A stretch of DNA of 64,000 bases from Wurfbainia villosa. Taxonomy: Eukaryota; Streptophyta; Magnoliopsida; Zingiberales; Zingiberaceae. Position 1 is the stretch's first letter. Every line of letters begins with the position of its first letter. The stretch spans positions 100,486,753 through 100,550,752 of the forward strand of contig CM046000.1 of the NCBI GenBank assembly GCA_025175895.1, written 5' to 3'. The position numbers and the translations under genes were made by a program. The notes under the pieces are model-generated. The model searched no databases, was not told the origin of the DNA, and saw only the letters and a list, made by a program, of their open reading frames with translations. Positions 23,978-35,465 of the stretch are shown here, piece by piece.

Positions 23978-24380
23978 AATTCTATCTAGTGGAATAAGAT
24001 TTGATCATTATTGTTGTTGTTGTTATTCTCTTAATTTTCAAATATATAAAATACATTTTTTCATTGTTTTGCCAAGAATGCCCCTTTAAAACTTTTTTCA
24101 CATTACATCCTTCCATTTCAAAAATTACCTAACTCAACTAGACTAGAGTAGAGCACTCCCAATAATCCACGCCTCACAACACTTTTCCACCTAGTTTTGT
24201 TTAACTTCATTTCCATTTGTTATTTTGGAAAACTTACTTTCCTAATTGGGTATAAACAAACTCATTTTTTAGATCAACTAGATTGAGGTTTGACTTTCAG
24301 AAAACAAATTTTAGGTTTAAGGAATTGATTGAGATGATTTGTTGTTTTTTCTAAATGTCAGCACAAAATTTAGAAAATGT
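23978..24380. other. Unclassified AT-rich spacer
   Basis: Sequence between element F and the solo LTR. A short (GTT)n stretch lies near 24010-24030. I see no coding or element signature; it may be original host intergenic DNA. The last five bases (AATGT) are the target duplication of the following LTR. Confidence 0.5.
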
Positions 24381-24865
24381 TGTCAGGACCTTGATGTAAT
24401 GCTAGAGGGGAGGGATGAATAACGTCTATTCGAATTGTCTCTTCGATTTTGTTCGTGATTGTTCGTGTGCTTGTCAAAAAAATGTTATACGCAGTGGAAA
24501 GAAAACAACATACACAAATAAATAAGACAACAACACTCACAACCACAACACCAGTATTTTATATGATTCGGAACCCTAGTTCCTACTCCACGATCAAACT
24601 CTAGCGATGCACCACCACTAAAACTTCTCCTTCTCAGAATCACACAAGAGGTGGAGAAACCTCTTACAAGTACCTGGAGCTTATACAAAAATACAACAAC
24701 CAAATACAAATACAAAAGAAATGAATGAACAAAAATACTTTACACAAGTGAGCTTTTGATCGTTGTTGATTTGGTTGCTTTGGGAAGGCTTGGAAGGTCT
24801 GGAACGCAACAATAATTCTCCTTCAAAGTCACCAAGAACTGACAACCACTTCCCTTCACGAAGTC

Positions 24866-25240
24866 TCCTTTTATAAGCTTCACCTCAGGCTAATTTATGT
24901 CGATCAGTCGATTGGCCTTACCCCCAAGTTGACTGGTCACTTATCTGTTGTCTCACAATGACTTAATCCATGTCGAATTTTAGCCGATCAGTCGACTGCC
25001 ATGAGTCATTAGTCGACTACCATGAGCCAACAGTCAACTTAGAAACATTCTGTGTACTGTCCACTTAAAGTCAGTCAACTGCCCAAACCAGTAGTTGACT
25101 GCCCGAGCACCTAAGTTATCCTGACTGCCCGCGGCTAGTCGATTGGTCCAAACCAGTAGTCGATTGTCAAACAATCTATGTGCTTATTTTAACCCACCAA
25201 TCGACTAGACTAAGTCTTAGTCGACTGGTAAATCTCAAAA
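24866..25240 (-). promoter_or_regulatory. Promoter block of the solo LTR
   Basis: TATAAAAGG on the minus strand (about 24867-24875), with palindrome variants upstream at 24903-25235. Many copies are decayed to CAGTCGATTG, AGTCAACT or AGTTGACT forms, as expected for an old copy. Confidence 0.6.
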
Positions 25241-25589
25241 CTGAAGTTTAACACCCTAAGTATGATTCTCTCATACTTGACACTTACCCATAGCCTAAAC
25301 CTAAGCCTTCAAGTATCTTCCATCAACCTCACGCCCTTAGGATGCACTGAGTCCTCCGCAACTTCTCATTCTTTGTGCTAGCCTTCAAGTACTTCCTTTA
25401 GCTTTGTCATACTACCGGGTACCCTTAGCCTAGACCTAAGCCTTCAAGCTACTTTCATTAGCCTCACACCCTCAGGTTGAGTCCACGACTTCTTACCCTT
25501 GGTGCTAGCCTTCAAGTGCTTCCTTCAGCTTCATCATGTTAATGGGTCTTCCTTTGCCACGAAGTCGTGCCTCCGGGACTTCCATTGCT

Positions 25590-25860
25590 AAGTCTCCATA
25601 CTTGAACTTTTCCTTTGCTAAGTCTCCATAACTTAGGCTTCCCTTATCAAGTTTTCATACTTGTACTTTCCTTGCTAAGTCTCCAAACTTCAACTTCCCT
25701 TGCCAAGTATTCATACTTGGGCTTTCCTTACCAAGTCTCCATACTTGGACTTTTTATTGCCAAGTATTCATACTTGGACTTCCCCTTATCAAGTATTTAT
25801 ACTTGGACTTCTCCTTATCAAGTATTCATACTTATCCAAGTATGAATACGTGGACTTTTT
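25590..25860. repeat. Array of ~30-base units with CCAAG/CTTGG arms in the solo LTR
   Basis: About eight degenerate copies of a unit reading roughly CTTGCCAAGTATTCATACTTGGA. Each contains inverted CCAAG and CTTGG arms. The same type of array lies near the sense-start of the LTRs of A, D and G. Confidence 0.75.
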
Positions 25861-26032
25861 CCATCAAGTCTATGATCAACCTTGACCTACTTGACTTCTC
25901 GATTAATAACTCCATATGACTATGGATATTGCCAAACCTATTGTCAAACATTAAAACTCTACTCAAATTCCACTCGAGCTTGGTCAACCTTGACCCAAGG
26001 GTAATTGCATCAACAATCTCCCCAACAAATGT

Positions 26033-26742
26033 CATTTTAAAGAATCAATTAAAAGTAGACTCGATCCCCAAGTTAGATCTGGCTCAGACTCAGGTCAACG
26101 AGTCAGTTATTCATTGACTTAGTTTAATAGGCTGGAATTGTAATCAACCCATCAAGTGATAGACTGGTTACAATTCCATGGGCTATAATCCATTAAATCA
26201 ACAGTTCGAACCACCGATTCAATCATTAATTTTTTTTAAACATTGGAACTGTCGATTTCAACAATCAAAATCATTATTTTTTCAACGATGGAGATTATTC
26301 AATTATTTATTAATCAATGGTTGATTGTTATGCTACAAACTCTATATAGAGGATGTTTATTTTATCATTTCTATACCATCTTTTCTATTCTTTTATCTAA
26401 ATTTTAAAATCTCAATCGCTTTCTACTTTGATTCTTTGATTCTAATGGAAGGACATTAGTCTCATTCTCAAAATGATAAGAAAATAATCATTCTGAATGT
26501 CAATCTTGAAGAAGTTCAATTTATCGATGATAAACCAGAGTAATTTTTGACAACCAACATATAGAGAAGTACCAAAACTTCTAAGGTTCAAAAACTCTAT
26601 ATTTAAAATTATCTCTTTTTACTAAATATTTTGAGAAAGTTGTTCTTCTTTCTAGAGAAATGCAAACAAAATGTAATAATGTAATGTGATGCAGGAGCAT
26701 CCAATAATACGACCAATTCTTATCTTATGACAAAACCCTACC
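26033..26742 (+). other. Possible hAT transposon relic
   Basis: AACAGTTCGAACCACCGATTC near 26199 resembles the GGTTCGAACCG-type subterminal sequence of hAT elements. A TATA box (CTCTATATAGAGG) follows near 26340. At about 26575-26690, broken frames suggest a BED zinc-finger start (TSKV, then KYFEKVVL, then MQTKCNNV). Stops and frameshifts abound and no transposase core is seen. The assignment is weak. Confidence 0.3.
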
Positions 26743-27135
26743 TATTGGTGCAATCAACCCAAATCACGATTGACCATACTCGAGTTTGACTCGAGTAGTA
26801 TTTTGATGTTTGACAATGGGTTAACCATTGTTTGACAATAGGTTAACTATATGGTTGACATGGGTTTAACCATATGATGGAGAAGTCCAAGTAGGATACT
26901 TGACATGGAAAGTCCAAGCATGGGTCTTCGCAATGGTAAAGGCCAAGTCATGGGCACTTGGCATGGAAAGTTCAAGTCATGGGTACTTGGCATGGACAGT
27001 CCAAGCATGAGTCTTGGCAATAGTAAAGTCCAAGCATGAGTCTTGGAAATTGGAAAGTCCAAGCATGGGTCTTGGCATTTGGGAAAGTCCAAGAATGTGA
27101 TATTGGAAGTGTAAAGTCCAAGCATGGGTCTTGGT
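26743..27135 (+). repeat. LTR of element G, first part
   Basis: Plus-sense sirevirus LTR start: TATTGGTGCAATCAACCC (original TG now TA), then the GACTCGAGTTTGACTCGAGTAGTATTTTGATG block shared with other LTRs here. From 26880 it consists of about nine units of 28-30 bases, each with CCAAG...CTTGG arms. Element B is inserted in the last unit, leaving TTGGT (27131-27135). Confidence 0.8.
26880..27133. repeat. Array of ~29-base inverted-repeat units in LTR G
   Basis: About nine units of the form AGTCCAAGCATGGGTCTTGG, each able to fold through CCAAG and CTTGG arms. The array continues beyond element B at 50444-50660. Confidence 0.85.
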
Positions 27136-28202
27136 TGTTGGTGCAGGTGCACTAGATAATCGAACCTAGTTTTTGATAATGATAAAGGTTCAAAGTTAAG
27201 TCATTATTGTTATCTCACATGTTGTGTATTAAGTTGTGCTAAGGTCAATGACACCAGGAGAATCTCGGGACAAGAAACCTCAAGTGGTCGAGTGACACCA
27301 GGAGAACCTTGGGGAGTCGAGGAACCTCGGTGGTGACTGGAAGCTAAACGATAGGTCAGGAGGACCAAAGATAAGCACTGGGTGCGGAGTGATGGGAAGG
27401 ACGTGTCCTCCATATGGGGATGACCATAGGCAGCGATCTGACTAAGACTTCTGAAGGAAGGTCTAGGTCAAGGTCAGACAGTAAGGGACCGTCAGATTTA
27501 CCATTAATCAATATCTTTCTGCTAACCTTATATTGTAGGTGAGTGATCAAGCTAACAATAAACTGGAGGCTATTGACAGTCGATTGAACTTACCATCATT
27601 CGATTGATGAAGGGCATCAGTCGACTGCTGGTCAAGTTGATCACTTCGAAGATAGTCAAGATAAGATCCATTCAAAGTGGAGTGATGTGGAGGTTTGACC
27701 CAAATCTAGATCTCAACGAGCTAGGGTTCAAGTGTCTATAAAAGGAGAAGAATTTCACCTCATTTCTTCATCTCAAAAAGCTCCCAAAGTGCTTTGACGA
27801 ATACAAGCTCTCCTTGACAATGCTACGCCATCGTAATGTCGACATCACGCACAACTTCACACTCTGAAGTCGGTAGCATTCTTTAGTTGTTGTTCTTATT
27901 CTTTTACTTGTGTTTTTAATTGCTAAGAGGAGAGATAGGTTTTTTGCCTCTTCCTCTATATTTCTTTTGTAATCATTGTCTCTTGCCTCCAACGAGGAAG
28001 AGACCCTTCTAGTGGATTACTCATCGAAAACAGTCTAGGATCGCATGGCTTTGGACTAGCAACCGTTTAGTTGTGAACCAAGTAAAAAGAAAAGTGTCTT
28101 TCTCTTTTGTCTTGATTTTATTTCCGCTGTGCACTTTGTGTCTTTGACATAAAGAATTTTCGAACGTTATTCACCCCCTCTAGCATTTTCCTCAATTCGA
28201 CA
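27136..28202 (+). repeat. 5' LTR of element B
   Basis: 1067 bp, TGTTGGTGCAGGTGC to TTCGACA. Near its end it has TTCACCCCCTCTAG, the complement of the G-run motif in the minus-sense LTRs. It matches 49348-50438. Confidence 0.85.
27570..27750 (+). promoter_or_regulatory. Promoter block of element B 5' LTR
   Basis: CTATAAAAGG at 27736-27745. Upstream at about 27575-27640 lie palindrome variants including CAGTCGACTG near 27620. The spacing is wider and the copies fewer than in A, C and D. Confidence 0.65.
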
Positions 28203-28204
28203 AT

Positions 28205-28216
28205 TGGTATCAGAGC
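28205..28216 (+). promoter_or_regulatory. Primer-binding site of element B (Met-tRNA)
   Basis: TGGTATCAGAGC two bases after the LTR end at 28202. Confidence 0.9.
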
Positions 28217-28373
28217 GGGGGAGCTAAGTTTGGTGCAACCACCGGTCTAGCAATATTTTCATTCTTTTCGTATTCTTTTTCCATTTAATTTAAGTTTTTT
28301 ATCCCACACTACTAATCCAAGACAAAGTCTTGGAAATTTTTGTTGTTCATGTTTTTTTTTGCGAGGTTTTATT

Positions 28374-28547
28374 GAATGACCCATCTTAAGAGGCATAACA
28401 CCGCCTGACCTCCGTTCTTTAATGGAGATGACTTCCATTATTGGAAGGGTAAGATGAAATGCTATCTTAAGACCCAAGTCAAGATGTGGATCATCATTCA
28501 AACGGGATTCACCTTACCAACAAATGAAGGAGAGTTCGTGGACTGCA
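28374..28547 (+). pseudogene. gag: gag of element B, N-terminal fragment
   Basis: Around 28402-28547 one frame encodes PPFFNGDDFHYWKGKM, then TQVKMWIIIQTGFTLPTNE. This is the start of the sirevirus/copia gag (DUF4219/UBN2-like) and is nearly the same as in H. A stop precedes it where H has Arg. The frame is broken off at 28547 by element C and resumes at 33983. Confidence 0.8.
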
Positions 28548-29841
28548 TGTTGGAGGATCGGTGGCCGGCTAGAGGGAGGTGAATAGCCCAAATCGCGTAG
28601 ATGATGGTGATCGATCGTTCTTGAGCGTCTACGATTAGGTTAGCACAGCGGAAATATAATGCTAAAGTAAAACAATTAAGACAATGCAAAGAAACAAAGA
28701 ATACAAACGCTAATAAAGCATGTAATGTGGTTCACGACCCTTGCCGCTAGTCCATGACCCGATTCGTTCTAGGTGAATCACGCCTAAACCAATCCCACTA
28801 GTCTCTCCTTTTCACTAAGCTAGGTGGAGGTAAACCTTTTTTTACAAGAATCACTCCTCTTACAATATGATTGAAATAAACTCAAGGATGAGGAGTAAAA
28901 ATGTATTGAGCACTTGGGAGAACTTTAGGAGTTAAGCATTAATCATCCCAAGTGACCCAAGGCCCTTTCTTATAGGGAAGAGGCCATTCTTCCCGTTGGA
29001 CACCGAGCAGTCAACTGATGCAGCCATCAGTCGACTGTTGTTGTAGTCGTTGCCTCGCAATAGCCTTATCCACGTCGTCTTCTAGCCAACGGCTCCCACA
29101 CCAATCAATTGATCATCCCCATAAGTCAATTGAAGGAGCCATTAATCGAGTGACCGAAGCGATCACTTGACTGAACAACCTTCTGTGCCCAACTTTACCT
29201 TGATCAGTTGACTGTCGTCCCTTGGCAGTCGACTGACGATCGAGCAGTCGACTGTCAAACCCTAGCAATTGACTGCTGGGCCAGAAAAGGCTCAGTCGAA
29301 TACCGATCGAGTCCAATCGACCTAGATTAGTTGACTGTTACCTATAGCAGTCAACTGGTGTCGGGTAAAACCTCAAACCAACCTTTGGTTGAGCATCCGA
29401 CACTTGACTTACCCATTTTGCCAAGTTCACCTATGAGCTACCCCGTCCCGAGTTACAATCGCTCACTCTCATCTCCCTTGGAGTCCTTCGCCTTGAAGTT
29501 CTCTTCATCCGACCACGTCCCTCAAATGCACCAAGCGCATGGCTAAGCGCATGGCTTCGCAATTCCATCCTTCGCATCTCGCCCTAAAGTCTGCTTCCTT
29601 GGCTTCACTCCAATGCTCCTCGTCCGGCGGCCCCTTGGATGCACCAAGCACACGACTTCTGCAATGTCATCCTTCACCGAGTCATGAGATGGTGATCTTG
29701 TCAATGCTTTGTCAAGCTAACCATATGTGAATTATTAAGTCCTACACAACTTCAACACATATATCAAATCCACAAACAACCTAACTTAAATCTTTGCCAC
29801 ACACATCAAAACACATCATTCATGGGTTGATTGCCTTAACA
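28548..29841 (-). repeat. 3' LTR of element C
   Basis: 1294 bp. Plus strand TGTTGGAGGATCGG to CTTAACA. Directly beyond it, ATCTCCCCCTTTTTG is the complement of a good polypurine tract. Confidence 0.85.
28955..29365 (-). promoter_or_regulatory. Promoter block of element C 3' LTR
   Basis: TATA-like CCCTATAAGAAAGG on the minus strand near 28965-28978. Upstream palindromes and variants run from 29010 to 29365. Confidence 0.6.
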
Positions 29842-31013
29842 ATCTCCCCCTTTTTGATGTGTGGCAACCATGTTTAAGTTAGGTGAAACATTAATCAAAA
29901 TACATAAGGAAGGAAAGCATGTAAAACATGGAAATCAAACATGAATATCAACTCCCCCTTAATACATGCAACTCCCCCTTAACACATATTAATCTCTCCC
30001 CCTAGCACGATTAACTTAAACTCTCATATTTCTCCCCCTTTGCCACCATCAAAAACATCTAACATATGTTATATAAGCATAACATCAAGTCTAGGGAATG
30101 AAAATCATTAAAAACTAACTCAAAACCTGATAAAACAGGTTACTATACTCGTGCATAGTACATCAGTTGACTGAATCAGAGCATCAGTCGACTGACACCT
30201 ATATTTCAGAATTTCTGATTTTCGAAGTCCAACTTCAGAAATACATTAAAAATTCTAGAAAATTCTAAAACTCATGAAATTTTGAAAACATAATTATAAT
30301 GAGTTCCTTTATCAGTGAAAAATTATTTTTCATGAAAATTCATTCAATTTTCAAAAATTAGGCAAAAACTCAGAAGTTGCAAATAGTCTCAATTGTGTAT
30401 CAACTTGAAAGCTAGTTTTGCCTTAGAAACTTTTCAAATATGAACTCACAGATTATGAAACAAAAAAAGATTTTGAAATATTTGAAATATCCAACCATGA
30501 TCTTTGGGCAATATGTCTATGAATTAAACATATGTTTTCTCCATGATTGGTCTACTATTGCTATCATGATAACTATAATGACTCGTCAAAATGTTATAAT
30601 CATAAGTGAGTCATTTGTATCATCTTACCATCTCACTCATGCTATGTTTTCAATCAAGTTAGCCTATAGTGGGATCTGAGATGTGCCTAAAGGTATTTAT
30701 ACTTAACCAAAATTTCATGCAATTCTACTCAAGGTTAAGTATCTATCAAAAACACTCAATATGATCATAAAAACATGTATTATCAATCATGATCATATAT
30801 TATTAATTATTGCACATCATGATCATGTATCAAAGATTATCCAAAAATCACATATCAAGATCATAAGTTAAATATTATACATGATTTCATATTATGATCA
30901 TATATTATCATCACCCAACACTAAATAAAAAATCATTACCCACATCTTTATAAGTCAACCATTTTACATGATATAAAGTAAGTTCACTCATGGTTGACTA
31001 TCCTAGGGTTTTC
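29842..31013 (-). other. 3' untranslated tract of element C
   Basis: AT-rich, non-coding, in place of pol. At about 30160-30200 it has CAGTTGACTGAATC and CAGTCGACTGAC, a second, internal site of the LTR palindrome. Around 30770-30910 there are repeated ATGATCATAT words. Confidence 0.65.
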
Positions 31014-32653
31014 CTAACCCTTAAGGATGGACTTGGGAACCCAATATAGATTCTTTCCAATAGGGTTCACCAAATACTCCTTAGGGATCCATTTCTTAGC
31101 TACCATTATGGTTTTTGTTTGTCCCCTAGCAATCAAACAATGGTAGGCCTTTTCATTTTTGGATCCCTTATATCCTAGGCCCTTCTTGTTGAAACTAGCC
31201 CTTTGGCTCCCAATTATCATGTTCAAAGTATTGGAGCCTATAGTGAATTTTTCTAAGGCCTTGGTTAAATAATCTACCTTTTTCCTTAAGGCCTTATTTT
31301 CCTCTATTAAGCATGCATCACTAGTTATAGAAGAAGAAGCATGATCATTAACATTTAAACATGCATTTTCTAGCTTTTCTTCTAATTTCCTAATATCATC
31401 AAGCATGCATTTATTTTTCTCCTTAGCCCTAAATAGGTCCTTAGTTAAACTAGTAATCATTGAAATGACCTTTTTAGGGGGAAGATTTGTTACCTCACTT
31501 ACCCAATTCTCTTTTTCTGATGAGGATGAAGATGAAGCTCCCTCTTCACTTGAGCTCTCCTCACTTGAGCTTGTTTATTCTTTTTCGGAGGAGGTGGAGT
31601 CCAAGTCTTCTATTGCCATTAGGGCAAAGCTTGTGAAGGCTTGATCTTCCTCCGATGAGGATGGATCATCCCATGTCGCCTTGTGTGCCTTAGCCTTCAC
31701 TTTTTCTTTTGTTTTTCTTTCTTCTTGTCTTCTTTCTTTCTCCTTTCCTCCTTGCTTTTGTTCAAGAGAGGATAATCATCCCTTATGTGTCCCTCTCCTT
31801 GGCAATTGTAGTAAATGATTTTTCTTCTAGGCCTTCTCCTCCTATCATTATATTTGTTAAACTTAAAATTTTTCAAAGCACGTCTTACCTTTCTTACCAT
31901 GTAGGCTTATTCATTGCTATCTATGGAGGAGGAGGATGATTCTTCATCCAATGAGGAAGGTGAAGACATCTTCTTCTTTTCCTTGTTTGCCACTAGTGCT
32001 ACTCCCCTTGGCTTTATGCTTAGTTCTTCAATTGTGCCTTCAAGCCTAGTCTCATGAAGTTCCATAGTTGAAAAGAATTCTTCTAGAGTACTCACCTCTA
32101 GATTCTTGGAGATGCAGAATGAATCTACCATGGAACTCTATTTTGAGGATCGGGAGAAGGTGTCTATGGCTTTCATGATCATATCGCAGTTTATAAGCTT
32201 CTCCCCTACACTTGTCAAACCGTTAATTATCTCTTTGAAATGAGAATGAAGAGATATTACCTTCTCCCCTTTATCTATCTTGATATTGTTCAATTAAGAG
32301 CGGAGAAGGTCCCTTCTTGCAAGATTTGCCCCGAAGGTTCCCTCATGAAGTTCTACAAGCTTTTCCCACACCTCCTTGGCGCTTGTTCACTCTCCAATTC
32401 GGTTGATCTCTTGTTGTGGGAGCACATTGTAGAGATCGTGCTTAGCTCTTGAATTTGCAAGGTGCTCCTCTCTTTGCTTCTTGGTCCACCTTGATTTTTC
32501 TATTGGCTTCCCCTCTTCATCCCTAGGCAAATTGAAACCGGTTTCCATTGTAATCATAATATCAAAATCCGTTTCGAAAAATACCTCCATTCGCTTTTTC
32601 CACCAAACAAATTCTCCCTCGAACTTAGGCGGATGAATGTTGGAGCCGACCAT
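31014..32653 (-). pseudogene. gag: gag of element C, broken
   Basis: Starts at 32653 with MVGSNIHPPKFEGEFVWWK and METGFNLPRDEEGKP (N-terminal gag, 88 codons), then breaks. The middle (32131-31907) holds STMELHETRLEGT and Ser/Glu-rich sequence. 31900-31697 holds a degenerate zinc knuckle, YYNCQGEGHIRDDY, with first and last Cys replaced by Tyr. The C-terminal part (31460-31014, 148 codons) has a coiled-coil-like stretch (about residues 15-75) and ends EYLVNPIGKNLYWVPKS, the conserved gag end shared with A and D. Frameshifts separate the parts. Nothing of pol follows. Confidence 0.8.
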
Positions 32654-32696
32654 TGTTGTTGATTGTTGCGGCGGTGAGTCCGACGATAATCTCCTC

Positions 32697-32708
32697 GCTC
32701 TGATACCA
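32697..32708 (-). promoter_or_regulatory. Primer-binding site of element C (Met-tRNA)
   Basis: Plus strand GCTCTGATACCA, next to the 5' LTR start at 32711. Confidence 0.9.
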
Positions 32709-32710
32709 CT

Positions 32711-33977
32711 TGTTGGAGGATCAGTGGCCGGCTAGAGGGGGTGAATAGCCCAAATTGCATAGACGAAGGTGATCGATCGTTCTTGAGCGTCTACGATTAG
32801 GTTAGTGCAGTAAAAATATAATGCTAAAGTAAAACAATTAAGACAATGCAAAGAAACAAAGAATACAAAGACTAACAAGGCATGTAACATGGTTCATGGC
32901 TCTTGTCGCTAGTCCACGACCCAATTCATTCCAGGTGAATCACGCCTAAACCAATTCCACTAGTCTCTCCTTTGCACTAAGCTAGGTGGAGGTAAACCTT
33001 TCTTACAAGAATCACTCCTCTTACAATATGATTGAAATAAACTCAAAGATGAAAAGTAAAAATGTATTAGACACTTGGGAGAACTTTAGGAGTTAAGCAT
33101 TAACCATCCAAAGTGACCCAAGACCCCTTCTTATAGGGAAGAAGCCATTATTCTCGTTGGGCATCGAGTAGTCGACTGATGCAGCTATCAGTCGACTGCT
33201 ACTGTAGCCATTGTCTCGCAATGACTTTATCCATGTCGACTTCCAACCAACGACTCCCACATCAGTCAACTGATCATCCCCATCAGTCAACTGATAGAGA
33301 CATCAATCGAGTGACCAAAGCGATCACTGACTGGACAACCTTCTGTGCCCAATTACCTTGATCAGTCGACTGACGGTCGAGCAGTCAACTGTCAAACCCT
33401 AGCAATCGACTGTTGGGCCAGAAAAGGCTCAGTCGAACACCAGTCGAGTCCAATTGACCTAGATCAGTCGACTACTACCTATAGCAGTTAACTGGTGTCA
33501 GGTAAAACCTCAAATCAACCTTTGGTTGAGTATCTGACACTTGACTTAGCCATTCGACCAAGTTCACCTATGAGCTACCCATCCTGGGTTACAATCGCTC
33601 ACTCTCATCTCCCTTGGAGTCCTTCGCCTTGAAGCTCTCTTCGTCTGACCATGTCCCTCGGATGCACCAAGCTCACGGCTTCGCAATGTCATCCTTCGCG
33701 TCTCACCTTGAAGTCTGCTTTCTTGGCTTCACTCCAATGCTCCTCGTCCGGCGGTCCCTTGGATGCACCAAGCGCATGACTTCTGCAATGCCATCCTTCA
33801 CCAACTCAAGGACCGAGTCATGAGATAATGATCTTGCCAATTCTTTGTCAAGATAACCATGTGTGAATTACTAAGTCCTGCACGACTTCGACACACATAT
33901 CAAATCCACAAACAACCTAACTTAAACCTTTACCACACACATCAAAACACATCATTCATGGGTTGATTACCCTAACA
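32711..33977 (-). repeat. 5' LTR of element C
   Basis: 1267 bp, the counterpart of 28548-29841. Contains the same G-run terminus (TAGAGGGGGTGAATAGCCC), TATA region and palindromes. Confidence 0.85.
33120..33500 (-). promoter_or_regulatory. Promoter block of element C 5' LTR
   Basis: TATA-like CCCTATAAGAAGG on the minus strand near 33126-33138, followed upstream by palindromes from 33171 to 33495. Decay to TCAACTGA and AGTTAACTG is visible. Confidence 0.6.
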
Positions 33978-33982
33978 CTGCG

Positions 33983-35465
33983 ACAAGTGGATAAACGCGA
34001 TGAAGCGACAAGTAGAGGCTAATGTGAAAGCCACTCAAATCATGCAGTGCAACCTATCCAAGGAAGTGCTCAACTTCGTTGGCTCCTTCATCAGCGCCAA
34101 GGACCTCTGGAACAAACTCATTGAGTTGCATGAAGGGGTGGCCGACACTAAGGTATGTAAATGAGACCTACTCTTATATAAGTTGTTTAATCTAAAAATG
34201 CAGGACAATGAGACGGAAACGTAACTCCATGAGTGGATCCAAGATATCATGAACGGTCTTCACTCCATTGGACAAAAAGGTGGAAAATTGAGATGTTATA
34301 AGGTACGCGCTTAATGCTTTCCCTAGGACCACTTTGTGGGCATCCATGATTGATACTTACAAAGTATCTAGAGATCTTTAGAAGATTAGCACAAAACAAA
34401 TGATTGATACTTACAAAGTATCTAGAGATATTTAGAAGATTAGATTAGATGAATTGTTTTTGGAATTTGAATTGCATGAACAGTCTAACTCGACCCCGGT
34501 CGAAAAAAGTGTTGCCTTGGTTGCAGGACAAAGAGCAAGCCACCCCCGAAGAAGAAGAGTACGAATCAGAGGTAGACGACGAAATGGAGACTGAGCCAGT
34601 CAACTTAGTTTGGAAGATGATCAAAAGTAGAAGGTGACCCATCAAGCAAACTAAGAAGAAGAGACTCGATCAAAATCAAAATTACAAGTGCTATGAATGT
34701 AACAAGAGAGGTCACTTCAAATCAGAGTGTCCGAGGCTAAAGAATAAGCAACCACAAACCAAGAAAGTTATCAATGCGACTTTGAAAGAGTCCTTAGAGG
34801 AGGAGGAAGAAGAACTCAACAATTTGGTGTTCATGGTGAGACCAACCGAGTCCGAGTCCGAATCCGAACCCGAAGCCAACTACGAGTCCGACTCCGAATT
34901 TGACACCAAGCTTCAATTCAAGACAAGTCACGAATTCGCATCCGGTTCAAAAGATTCAATCAAGGTAAGTCGATCTCTAATCAATACTTTATACAATGCA
35001 CTTAAGTACTTAAATAAGAAGTTAGCTAAGTCCGAGTCTAAGGTTGAGTCCTTGCTTAAGGAGGTCAAACTCCTCAAACATGAGCCTACCCTAACCTCTT
35101 CAACTAGTCAAGTTCGAGAGGGAAACTCAACTGAAGTTGAAAAACTTGAGGAAGAGAATTCTCTCTTGAAAGGAAAAGTTCAAGAGCTTAGGAAGTCGTT
35201 GGAAAGATTTACTTTAGGGTCCAAGGGTCTTGACCTACTACTTGGATCACAAAGAGTCGTGTACAACAAGGTTGGACTTGGATTTAGAACAACAACAATA
35301 AACAAGTCTTACATGTCTATTGTTAATTGTAATAATTGAAAAGTCTAAGCATAAGTCCCTAAGACCTTTTTAAACTCTCAATTAGGTTCAACCAAGTATT
35401 GGATTCCCAAGGATCAAATCCACTATGTGGATAGAGCGCATCGGTTCAATGATCTAGGGGGAGCT
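33983..35465 (+). pseudogene. gag: gag of element B, remainder
   Basis: Continues the gag interrupted at 28547. 33983-34155 encodes KWINAMKRQVEANVKA, then KDLWNKLIELHEG (UBN2-type gag core). A zinc knuckle, CYECNKRGHFKSEC, lies at 34690-34731. 34782-35339 (185 codons) holds an acidic region, a coiled-coil-like stretch (SKSESKVESLLKEVKLLKH region) and LDLLLGSQRVVYNKVGLGF, the conserved C-terminal motif also in H. Stops and frameshifts, plus a 54-bp tandem duplication at 34346-34445, break the frame. A gag-end remnant (STKYWIPKDQIHYVDR-like) runs to about 35465. Confidence 0.8.
34346..34445. repeat. 54-bp tandem duplication in gag of B
   Basis: ATGATTGATACTTACAAAGT recurs at 34346 and 34400 with near-identical following sequence. 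H has a single copy of the matching stretch. Confidence 0.8.

Larger units (their letters stand above)
24381..26027 (-). mobile_element. Solo sirevirus-type LTR
   Basis: It starts TGTCAGGACC, ends CTCCCCAACA and is flanked by a perfect 5-bp duplication AATGT (24376-24380 and 26028-26032). The 1647-bp body has the same parts as LTRs of A and D: a TAGAGGGGAGGGATGAATAA end, a TATA box, an upstream palindrome cluster, and an array of about 30-base units around 25590-25850. No internal sequence or second LTR is present, so LTR-LTR recombination removed the rest. Confidence 0.85.
28548..33977 (-). mobile_element. Element C: gag-only sirevirus-like element nested in the gag of B
   Basis: 5430 bp, TGTTGGAGG to CCCTAACA, flanked by CTGCA (28543-28547) and CTGCG (33978-33982). 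The difference is a CpG-to-CpA transition. Minus-strand order: 5' LTR 33977-32711, primer site 32708-32697, gag 32653-31014, a 1.2-kb untranslated tract, purine tract (about 29842-29854) and 3' LTR 29841-28548. No pol domain is present. The LTRs are alike, with scattered differences. Confidence 0.85.

Noticed and set aside
26880..27133. Regularly spaced repeats that could suggest a CRISPR array
   Set aside because: Units are contiguous and degenerate with no unique spacers, and the context is a plant LTR.
28205..28216. tRNA-like sequence TGGTATCAGAGC at several places
   Set aside because: These are retroelement primer-binding sites complementary to the tRNA 3' end; no tRNA cloverleaf surrounds them.
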